Assembly (NCBI GenBank): GCA_019873685.1
Contig: JAIOAT010000043.1
Span: 1-32,599, forward strand
DNA from: Chloroflexota bacterium
Lineage (GTDB): Bacteria; Chloroflexota; Anaerolineae; Aggregatilineales; Ch27
DNA: 32,599 nt
Direction of reading: 5' to 3'
Position 1 is the first letter of the stretch; each line of letters begins with the position of its first letter. Both the position numbers and the translations under genes were made by a program. Shown here piece after piece: positions 1-7,478 of the stretch. Under the pieces are notes generated by a model. The model saw only the letters and a list, made by a program, of their open reading frames with translations, was not told where the DNA came from and made no database searches.

Positions 1-1
1 A

Positions 2-868
2 CAGAAAATACATGACTGGCAGTATCTGGACTGGTCAGATCTCCACGAGAGCGCTCATCGTTTCCTTAAGGAGGATGGAATCCCCCCTATTTATGACGTG
101 ATTCTTGTCGATGAAGCACAGCACTTTGCACCTGCATGGATAAGAACGTTGCGGCATCTCCTGAAACCAGATGGACACTTGTTTCTCTGCGACGATCCCA
201 CGCAGGGAATCTATCGAGCATATAGCTGGAAAGATCGGGGTGTGGACGGTGTTGTTGGCCATACACGTTGGCTCAGAATTCCCTATCGAAATACGCGCCA
301 GATATCGCAGGCTGTGTTCTCACTGCTACAAGATCAGCCTGAATTGGTCGAAATACTCAGAGAATCTGGTGAGTACTTATCAGTTGATCTCTCTGATCCG
401 CGCCTACGCGACGGGCAATTGCCGGAGGTTCACCTTTTTGAGACAAATACGGAACAGCACGAGTACTTCGCGGCTGTGATACAGAAACTGGTTGAACAAG
501 GGATTATGCCTAGTGAGATTGCGGTGCTGAATCCGAGAAAACATGTGATTGACAAGTACGAGAAACATAAACGGCATACTGTAAGACAAGTTGTCGCATT
601 GGCAACCAACAACCAGACAGGAGTGGAATACCGGGCTGTGATTATACCTTGTGTAGAGGAGTACTTCAGTCGTGATACTTCCGTCTCCTTTGCGCAAAGC
701 ACCCTACGAAATTTGCAGCGGTTCTTTGTAGCGGCTACCCGTGCGCGAGACATCCTGATTATCGGCGCACAGATTGACCGCTTTCCAAGGGAGTTACTTG
801 CACTGAAAGGCAAGGTGAAGTGCATCGAGCACAGACAGTTGTCAGAAACTGTCTGCTCTGAACAGTAA
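2..868 (+). CDS. UvrD/Rep-type superfamily 1 helicase, C-terminal part (5' end outside window)
   Basis: The reading frame is open from the left edge, so the gene starts upstream and the ATP-binding Walker A motif is not in view. The visible part holds a Walker B motif (ILVDEAQHF, from about base 101), motif III (LCDDPTQGIY), a Y-R-N-T-R-Q-I segment typical of motif IV, and a C-terminal motif VI (FVAATRARD) with the arginine expected to contact ATP. This is the layout of UvrD-like 3'-5' DNA helicases, particularly the stand-alone or NERD-fused kind often found near restriction genes. Base composition is poorer in GC than the genes to its right, which is consistent with transfer. A 236-base gap separates it from the Mrr gene, so membership in the same transcript is unproven. 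The helicase assignment is firm; the cellular role is not visible. Confidence 0.85.
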   Translation, partial: QKIHDWQYLDWSDLHESAHRFLKEDGIPPIYDVILVDEAQHFAPAWIRTLRHLLKPDGHLFLCDDPTQGIYRAYSWKDRGVDGVVGHTRWLRIPYRNTRQISQAVFSLLQDQPELVEILRESGEYLSVDLSDPRLRDGQLPEVHLFETNTEQHEYFAAVIQKLVEQGIMPSEIAVLNPRKHVIDKYEKHKRHTVRQVVALATNNQTGVEYRAVIIPCVEEYFSRDTSVSFAQSTLRNLQRFFVAATRARDILIIGAQIDRFPRELLALKGKVKCIEHRQLSETVCSEQ

Positions 869-903
869 GCATTCTTGAGAGACGTTCCGGCTACTGGAGG
901 CGT

Positions 904-942
904 GGGACAGGGGGGTAGGGAGTGGGGAGTAGGCAGTCGGGG
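904..942 (+). repeat. G-rich degenerate heptad repeat with G-quadruplex potential
   Basis: Four consecutive seven-base units (GTAGGGA, GTGGGGA, GTAGGCA, GTCGGGG) fill 915-942, preceded by GGG at 904-906 and a run of six G at 910-915. Four or more G-runs lie close together on the plus strand. It sits in the non-coding gap between the UvrD-like helicase and the Mrr operon. Similar short GGGAGT-type repeats are scattered in the intergenic DNA of some bacterial genomes, which is background knowledge and not shown here. Confidence 0.6.
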
Positions 943-1104
943 TCGAGCGCCCGCTGCCCGGCGGTTGGCCCCGGCAGTGTGGGATAGCGCGGCAGAGAAA
1001 GAGACTCGGATCGTTTGGAAGCGCCTCTGTCGTCCTCAAGTCGGCAGGGGTGTATGGCAGGGCAGAAGATCACGGTAACGCGCGTTTCAGAGGAGACACG
1101 GGCT

Positions 1105-2304
1105 ATGGCCACCAAACCGAGTGTTCATGTGCTGCACTATCCGACCTATCGCAGCGCGCGTATGTTCCTGTCGTTGATGGAAGGGCAATCGCGCCGCACC
1201 CTGTTCGATATGCGCGCCACGATCGACAGCCAGCGGGGGACGCCCCAGGATACGCGAACCTGGGCGAACCCGGACGAATGGATACCTGAGGTTCTGGAGG
1301 GTGAGGAGCGCCGGCTGGCCGAACATCTGTGGCGTGGCTCCCGCGGCCTGGTTAATCCGCGTCACCTGACGGGGGTCTGGTCGCTCTGTTCGTCCTACGA
1401 GCTGCTGGTTCAAGACGATAGCGGTCGGCTGCAGATCACGAGTGCAGGACGGGACTTCCTGGAAAACCCGTTTGGCGAGACGGAGCGGCAGCTGGATTAC
1501 GGCGAGGGGCTGCTGCATCTGCTGGCGATCGTCGCCGAGCATGGCCCCGGCAGGCGCGCGGATCTGCTGCCGCCCTTCACCGAATTCCTGGCCCGCTGTT
1601 CCCGTGTGCTGGCCCAGAGCGCCATCAGAGGGGCCTGGTACGAGCGCATCATCAACCTTGTGAACCGGCAGCTGGTCATGCGGGAAGCCGTCACGTATCA
1701 AATCACCGAAGCAGGGCTTGACTACCTGGAAGCGGTGGCTCCCCTGCTTGAGGAGAAAGAGCTTCCGCCCGTGAGCAGGACGACAACCGCCCTGCGCAGG
1801 CTGCTGGACGAGCAACAAAAGGAAGTGCGCGACCGAATCGCCGAGACCCTCCGCACGATCGACCCCTATCAGCTGGAGAATGTGATCAGTACCCTGCTGG
1901 AAGCGATGGGTTATGAGAACGTGGTGGTCACCAAACGGAGCGGCGATGGCGGCATTGACGTTGTTGGGGACATTCGGGTCGGCATCACTTACGTGCGCGA
2001 AGTCGTCCAGGTCAAGCGTCATCACGGGACAATTCAACGGCCGGTTCTTGATCAGCTACGCGGATCGCTGCATCGCTTCAATGCCAACCGGGGCACGATC
2101 ATCACCACAGGCGGCTTCAGCAAGGGCGCAAAAGATGCCGCTTTTGAGGAGCGGGCTGCGCCAATCACACTGATCGATGGCGATACACTGATCACGTTGC
2201 TCATCGAGCACGAGATCGGCGCCCGCAAAGAGACGATTTCGGTGACCAGGTTTGAGCCGGATGATTTCAAGCCGGAAGAGGAACCGGCTGACGCGGAGTC
2301 CTGA
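1105..2304 (+). CDS. mrr-like: Mrr-type restriction endonuclease
   Basis: Predicted 399-residue DNA endonuclease. The N-terminal two thirds looks like winged-helix DNA-binding material (Mrr_N-like). The C-terminal part from about residue 255 is an Mrr_cat PD-(D/E)XK domain: a helix LENVISTLLEAMGY, then GDGGIDVVGD with catalytic Asp at about 285, then VVQVKRH where Gln302 and Lys304 form the Q-x-K variant typical of Mrr, followed by GTIITTGGFS. Mrr family enzymes usually cut modified (type IV) or otherwise foreign DNA. I chose ATG 1105 because AGAGGAG lies nine bases upstream; in-frame TTG 1015 and ATG 1054 have weaker sites. The stop is 17 bases before the giant helicase gene on the same strand, so it is probably the first gene of that operon. 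No cognate methyltransferase is present. Confidence 0.88.
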   Translation: MATKPSVHVLHYPTYRSARMFLSLMEGQSRRTLFDMRATIDSQRGTPQDTRTWANPDEWIPEVLEGEERRLAEHLWRGSRGLVNPRHLTGVWSLCSSYELLVQDDSGRLQITSAGRDFLENPFGETERQLDYGEGLLHLLAIVAEHGPGRRADLLPPFTEFLARCSRVLAQSAIRGAWYERIINLVNRQLVMREAVTYQITEAGLDYLEAVAPLLEEKELPPVSRTTTALRRLLDEQQKEVRDRIAETLRTIDPYQLENVISTLLEAMGYENVVVTKRSGDGGIDVVGDIRVGITYVREVVQVKRHHGTIQRPVLDQLRGSLHRFNANRGTIITTGGFSKGAKDAAFEERAAPITLIDGDTLITLLIEHEIGARKETISVTRFEPDDFKPEEEPADAES

Positions 2305-2321
2305 CTGCTGAGGGGTATAAC

Positions 2322-5300
2322 GTGGACGCATTTCGCCTGCATCGGAAAGTACTGGAAGACTATCACGACTACGTGACCAGCTTCATCCACATCCGCGATG
2401 AGCGCATCCGGGAGGCGGTGCGGGCGCAGATCGCGGGGGGCAAGCTGTGGCCGGAGCCGCTGCTCCAGCTTAACCCGGCCTACGAACGCGGCGGGACGGT
2501 TGAAGATCTGGTGCGGCAGGGCCACCTGCATGAGGCTATGCGGCTCATCTTCCGCGATCGGGATGGACGCCCGTTCCACCTGTACCACCACCAGGCACAG
2601 GCCATCGAAGCCGCCCGGCAGCGCCAGCCCTACATCCTCACCACCGGCACGGGTTCCGGCAAGAGCCTGGCCTACTTCATCCCGATCGTCGACTATGTGC
2701 TGAAGCACGAGCCGAAACGTCACCGCGTGCAGGCCATCATCGTCTATCCGATGAACGCCCTGATCAACTCCCAGCTGGATTCGATCACCCGTCTGCTGAA
2801 GCAGATGCCGGACTGCCCGGTGCGTGCGGCGCGGTATACGGGTCAGGAGGATGATGACACCAAGAATAGCCTCCAGAGCGACCCGCCGCACATCCTGCTG
2901 ACCAACTATGTGATGCTGGAGTTGTTGCTCACGCGTCCGCATGAGCGCGTGTTTGTAGAGCGGACGCTGGCTGACATTCAGTTCCTGGTGCTGGACGAAC
3001 TGCACACGTACACCGGTCGGCAGGGTGCAGACGTAGCCATGCTGATCCGGCGGTTGCGCCAGCGCTGCGGCAACCCGGAGCTGCTATGCATTGGCACCAG
3101 CGCCACGATGGTCGCCGGGGAAGCGACCCGCGATCAACAGCGGCGGAAGGTCGCCGAAGTGGCCCGCACGTTGTTCGGCGTGACGGTAGACCCGCGCAAC
3201 GTGATCGATGAGACCTTGCGGCCCGCTACAGAGATCGATCTTGTCTTCACTGCTGAAGCCCTGCGGGAGGTGGTGCAGAATGGCCTCCCGGCGGAAATCA
3301 GCCGCGCGGAATTCATCCGCAATCCGTTGGCCGTGTGGGTGGAGCGCACCTTTGGTATTGAGCGCGACGAAAGCGGCTTCCTGCGCCGCCGCAAGCCCAT
3401 TGCGCTGCGGGAAGGCGCGCTCCGGCTGAGTGAATACATCGGCCTGCCGGTCGCCAGGTGCCAGGCGGCGCTCCAGGATGTCCTGCAACTGGGCAACCGC
3501 ATCCGCGATGAAGAGGGCAACCCGGTCTTCGCCTTCAAGCTGCACCAGTTCATCTCCCAGGGGGAAGCTGTCTATGCCACTCTGGAAGATCGGGCGGTGC
3601 GCCACATCACCCTGGAGGGCAGGAGCTTCGCCGCCGAAGGGCGGATGCTCGCACCGCTGGAGTTCTGCCGGATGTGTGGTCAGGAGTACTACCGGGTGCG
3701 CTGGGATCAGGAGGCTGGCAGGTTCGAGCCGTGGACGCCGGGCATCCCCGACGCGGATGGGGACGAGGCGATTGCGGAAGGTTACCTGCTGCTGGACGAT
3801 CCAGAAGCGCCGATCTGGACGTACGAGCGCGAGTCCGAGCTGCCGGACAGCTGGTTCAACATCAGCCAGAAGACCGGCGAGCGGACGAGCATCAAGCAGG
3901 AGTTTCGGGACGCCATCCCGCGTCGGGTTTTCGTCCGACCGGATGGCACGGCGGTATCCCCTGCAGAGGATGGTTCCCTGCCGCCGGGGGCGCAACCGTA
4001 CTGGTTTGTGCCCAGGCCGTTCCTGACATGCCTGGCATGCGGGGTGGTCTACACTCGCCGCGAGCGCGAATTCCGTAAGCTTGCCCGGCTTTCCAGCGAA
4101 GGCCGGTCGACTGCGACCACGCTGCTCAGTATTTCCACCGTCTCGGAGTTGCGTCGGCAGCCTGGCGTGGAGCGGCAGGCAGCCAAACTGCTCTCTTTTA
4201 CCGACAATCGCCAGGATGCTTCTCTTCAGGCAGGGCACTTCAACGATTTTGTGCAGGTGGCGCGGCTACGGGCGGCGATCGCCCGCGCCCTGGAGACTCA
4301 CGAGCGTATTGATCATGCGCACATCGCCGAGTATGTGGTTGATGCGCTGGCGCTCCCGGAGGAGGAGTATGCCAAGGAAGTCGGGGGGACGCCGCGGCTC
4401 AAGCAGGCCAACCGCCATAACCTGATGCGGTACATCGAGTACCAGGTGTACAACGATCTGCGGCGCGGTTGGCGCGTCGTCCAGCCCAATCTGGAACAGG
4501 CCGGGCTGATGCGCATCGAGTATGATGGCCTTGCCGAGACTTGCGCCGAAGAATCCCTGTGGGAGGGGCATCCGGTGCTGGCGGCGGCCAAACCGGAAGA
4601 GCGCCTGGAAGCGACGCACGCCTTCCTGGATTACCTGCGCAAAGCACTGGCGATCCATGTGGATTGCCTGAATCCTGAGTTTCAGCGTAAGCTGAAACAA
4701 TATGTTCGGGCTGGCCTCAAAGAGTTGTGGTCGTTTGATGAGGATGAACGCCTGACCGAATTCACCTGGTTCGTTTTGCCGGATGCGCCGCAGATGCGCA
4801 AAGGCACAAGCGTCTTCAGCCTGTCTCCGGCCACTGCGCTGGGGCGCTACCTGCGGTCGCGGTTCACGTGGTCCGCGCTGCACGAGGACCTGCCCACTAC
4901 GGAATACGCCGCGCTGCTTGACTCTTTTGTGCAGGCCTTGCGGGCAGGGGGATACCTGGAGTACGACGAAGAACTCAAAGGCATCCAGGTGCGGGCGGAT
5001 GCGCTGGTCTGGGTGCGCGGAGATGGTACACCGCCGCCGCCGGATCCGGTGCATTCGCGCTGGATGCGCGATGCCAGAAGTAGATCGGCAAGGGCAGAAA
5101 GTAATGCCTTCTTCAGGCGGCTGTATGGCGAGAAGGCTCACCACTTCGGCCAGTTTGAGGGGCGCGAACATACCGCCCAGGTATCCATGGTCGATCGTCT
5201 CGATCGAGAGAACCGCTTCCGCAGCGGTGAACTGGCCTGTCTGTTCTGTTCCCCCACCATGGAACTGGGCATCGATATTTCCGATCTGAATGCCGTGCAC

Positions 5301-7478
5301 ATGCGGAACGTACCGCCAACGCCTGCCAACTATGCCCAGCGATCAGGACGTGCCGGGCGCAGCAACCAGCCTGCCGTTGTGACCACCTACTGCGCTATGG
5401 GCAACGGTCACGATCAGTATTTCTTCCGTCGTCCCCAGCAGATGGTTGCCGGTGTTGTCGCGCCTCCTCAGATGGATCTTGCCAATGAGGAACTTATCCG
5501 GGCGCATATTCACGCCATGTGGCTGGCACAGGTTGGGCTGTCACTGGGGAATTCCATTTCGGAAATACTGGATGTCGACGGCAAGGGCTACCCGCTCAAT
5601 GACAACGCTGCCCATCAGATCCAGCTATCCGAGAGACGGCTGGAAGAGCTTTTGGGCTATTGCAGGCAGGTATTGGATGACTGTGCACCGGCTATCGACC
5701 GGCAGCGATATTCAGATGAATGGCTGCGCCAGGTTCTCAGAGGTGCGCCGAACGCATTCGACCGTGCTTTTGACCGCTGGCGCGAGATGTATGAGCGCGC
5801 TGAACATCAGATACGACAAGGCGAGACCGCCAGTCAGCGTGCGACCAATCAGAAAGAACGTGATGCTGCTGAGCGATTGCGTAGCGAAGCTGTGCGGCAG
5901 CGCGATCTGTTGCGCAATCTGGAAGGCAGCAATCAAACAGATTTCTATCCCTATCGCTACCTGGCCAGCGAGGGTTTCCTGCCGGGCTACAACTTTCCGC
6001 GGTTGCCGATCCGGGCCTATGTGTCCGCCAGAGGCAAGGGGGAATACGTCTCCCGGTCACGTTTCATGGCTATCCGGGAGTTTGCTCCCCGCAATATCCT
6101 CTACCATGAAGGTCGCAAGCATCGGGTGGTGCGCAGTCAATCAACGAGTGGTGGCCTGGGGGAACGCTTGCGTTCAGCCAAGTTCTGCCTGGCATGTGGC
6201 TACTTCCACGAAGGAGAAGACCTGTACACTGATGTCTGCCAGAACTGCGGAACGACGCTTTCTGGCAACAATTCCTTATTCGTCCGCAATCTTCTGGAAA
6301 TGCAGGATGTGATTACGCACCAGGTAGAGCGCATCACCTGCGACGAAGAGGAGCGGTTGCGTGAAGGTTACAACATTGACACGTATTTTCGCTTCAAACC
6401 GTCCGGGGTCGATAATACCGGCCGGGTAGAGGCGACGGTTCAGCAGGTGGAGGGCGAGTGCCTGCTTCATCTCACCTATGGCGCAGCGGCTACACTGTGG
6501 CAGGTGAACACAGGCTGGAGGCAGAACAGCAACGGCAAAGGCTTCGCTCTTAATGTGCGCACTGGAGAGTGGGTGGGAGGCAGGAATTCGGAAGAGTCTG
6601 AGCCAGAAGCCGATGAGGTGATGCGTGGCATTCAACTCATGGTCTGGGATACTCGCAACATTCTGCTGGTCCGTCCGGGTGAATCGCTTCTCAAACAGAT
6701 TCCCCCGGATACCCTTGAAGCCTTTCTGGCCAGCCTTCAGGCGGCTCTACTCCAGGGTATTCGAGCGGTGTTCCAGGTCGGCGAACGTGAGATCAATGCA
6801 GGCCGGATTGGCCACGGGGATGGACTGGCCATTCTGATCTTTGAGGATGCTGAGGGCGGTCTGGGGGTGCTGGAGAATCTCGTCACCGATCCTCAGGCAA
6901 TCGCGGTCGTCGCAGAAGCGGCGCTGGATGTCTGCCATTTCAACCTGGCTGGTGATGATCTGAGGCCGGCTGATGATATCGAAAATGGTTGCGCCCGGGC
7001 GTGCTATGATTGCCTGATGTCCTATGCCAACCAACGGGATCACCTGATCCTCAACCGGCACTTGTTGCTGGCGCCATTGCAGGCACTGCGGCAGGCCGCG
7101 TCTCTGCGGCGTTCCTCCGAGCGTGACTACACCCAGCAGTATGAATGGCTGCGCGAGCAGACAGATCCTGCTTCCGAGCTTGAGCGCCGTTTCCTGGACT
7201 TTCTGTTTCGGCATCAGCTGCGTCTGCCCACCTATGCTCAGTATAGAATGTCCGATTTCAGTGTCCAGGCCGATTTCATTTATCGGGATGGGAACGGTGT
7301 CACCTGCGTTTTCTGTGACGGCAGCGCCCACGATGACCCTCGCGTGAAAGAACGGGACAATGTCATCCGCGAGCGACTTCGCAATGCTGGTTTTGCGGTG
7401 ATTGTCATCCGTTACGATCGCCCATTTGGCGAACAGGTTTCCCAGTATCAGGATGTGTTCGGAAAATACAATGAATGA
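2322..7478 (+). CDS. Giant DEAD/DEAH helicase with MZB/DUF1998-like module and Vsr-like nuclease tail (DruE/DpdJ/MrfA-like)
   Basis: 1718 residues, starting at GTG 2322 behind TGAGGGG. Order of parts: N-terminal extension; helicase core with Walker A TGTGSGKS (Lys114), DELH box (Asp225) and GTSAT; zinc-type pairs FCRMCG and LTCLACG near residues 450 and 570; second RecA-like lobe with MELGIDISDL and QRSGRAGR near residues 985-1015; a CxxC...CxxC ribbon (FCLACG, CQNCG) near 1290-1315; and a DUF1998/MZB-like region with GCARACYDCL near 1560. The last 100 residues resemble a PD-(D/E)XK or Vsr-fold nuclease: Asp1651 in ADFIY, then VFCDGSAHD (Asp1666, His1670), then a G-F-A-V-I-V-I-R strand. The helicase/DUF1998 architecture is shared by DruE (Druantia), DpdJ and MrfA; the exact subfamily is unresolved. 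It probably acts on DNA together with the Mrr and SNF2 proteins. GC content drops by eye after about 5.4 kb. Confidence 0.88.
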   Translation: MDAFRLHRKVLEDYHDYVTSFIHIRDERIREAVRAQIAGGKLWPEPLLQLNPAYERGGTVEDLVRQGHLHEAMRLIFRDRDGRPFHLYHHQAQAIEAARQRQPYILTTGTGSGKSLAYFIPIVDYVLKHEPKRHRVQAIIVYPMNALINSQLDSITRLLKQMPDCPVRAARYTGQEDDDTKNSLQSDPPHILLTNYVMLELLLTRPHERVFVERTLADIQFLVLDELHTYTGRQGADVAMLIRRLRQRCGNPELLCIGTSATMVAGEATRDQQRRKVAEVARTLFGVTVDPRNVIDETLRPATEIDLVFTAEALREVVQNGLPAEISRAEFIRNPLAVWVERTFGIERDESGFLRRRKPIALREGALRLSEYIGLPVARCQAALQDVLQLGNRIRDEEGNPVFAFKLHQFISQGEAVYATLEDRAVRHITLEGRSFAAEGRMLAPLEFCRMCGQEYYRVRWDQEAGRFEPWTPGIPDADGDEAIAEGYLLLDDPEAPIWTYERESELPDSWFNISQKTGERTSIKQEFRDAIPRRVFVRPDGTAVSPAEDGSLPPGAQPYWFVPRPFLTCLACGVVYTRREREFRKLARLSSEGRSTATTLLSISTVSELRRQPGVERQAAKLLSFTDNRQDASLQAGHFNDFVQVARLRAAIARALETHERIDHAHIAEYVVDALALPEEEYAKEVGGTPRLKQANRHNLMRYIEYQVYNDLRRGWRVVQPNLEQAGLMRIEYDGLAETCAEESLWEGHPVLAAAKPEERLEATHAFLDYLRKALAIHVDCLNPEFQRKLKQYVRAGLKELWSFDEDERLTEFTWFVLPDAPQMRKGTSVFSLSPATALGRYLRSRFTWSALHEDLPTTEYAALLDSFVQALRAGGYLEYDEELKGIQVRADALVWVRGDGTPPPPDPVHSRWMRDARSRSARAESNAFFRRLYGEKAHHFGQFEGREHTAQVSMVDRLDRENRFRSGELACLFCSPTMELGIDISDLNAVHMRNVPPTPANYAQRSGRAGRSNQPAVVTTYCAMGNGHDQYFFRRPQQMVAGVVAPPQMDLANEELIRAHIHAMWLAQVGLSLGNSISEILDVDGKGYPLNDNAAHQIQLSERRLEELLGYCRQVLDDCAPAIDRQRYSDEWLRQVLRGAPNAFDRAFDRWREMYERAEHQIRQGETASQRATNQKERDAAERLRSEAVRQRDLLRNLEGSNQTDFYPYRYLASEGFLPGYNFPRLPIRAYVSARGKGEYVSRSRFMAIREFAPRNILYHEGRKHRVVRSQSTSGGLGERLRSAKFCLACGYFHEGEDLYTDVCQNCGTTLSGNNSLFVRNLLEMQDVITHQVERITCDEEERLREGYNIDTYFRFKPSGVDNTGRVEATVQQVEGECLLHLTYGAAATLWQVNTGWRQNSNGKGFALNVRTGEWVGGRNSEESEPEADEVMRGIQLMVWDTRNILLVRPGESLLKQIPPDTLEAFLASLQAALLQGIRAVFQVGEREINAGRIGHGDGLAILIFEDAEGGLGVLENLVTDPQAIAVVAEAALDVCHFNLAGDDLRPADDIENGCARACYDCLMSYANQRDHLILNRHLLLAPLQALRQAASLRRSSERDYTQQYEWLREQTDPASELERRFLDFLFRHQLRLPTYAQYRMSDFSVQADFIYRDGNGVTCVFCDGSAHDDPRVKERDNVIRERLRNAGFAVIVIRYDRPFGEQVSQYQDVFGKYNE

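Noticed and set aside
842-1115. Short open frames on both strands over the G-rich repeat, giving Pro/Thr- or Gly/Arg-rich peptides
   Set aside because: They are by-products of the heptad repeat and GC-rich spacer and have no ribosome site or family pattern.
1087-5300. Long antisense open frames (for example 1087-2037 and 3084-4238, minus strand)
   Set aside because: They mirror well-supported plus-strand genes in GC-rich DNA; their translations show no domains.
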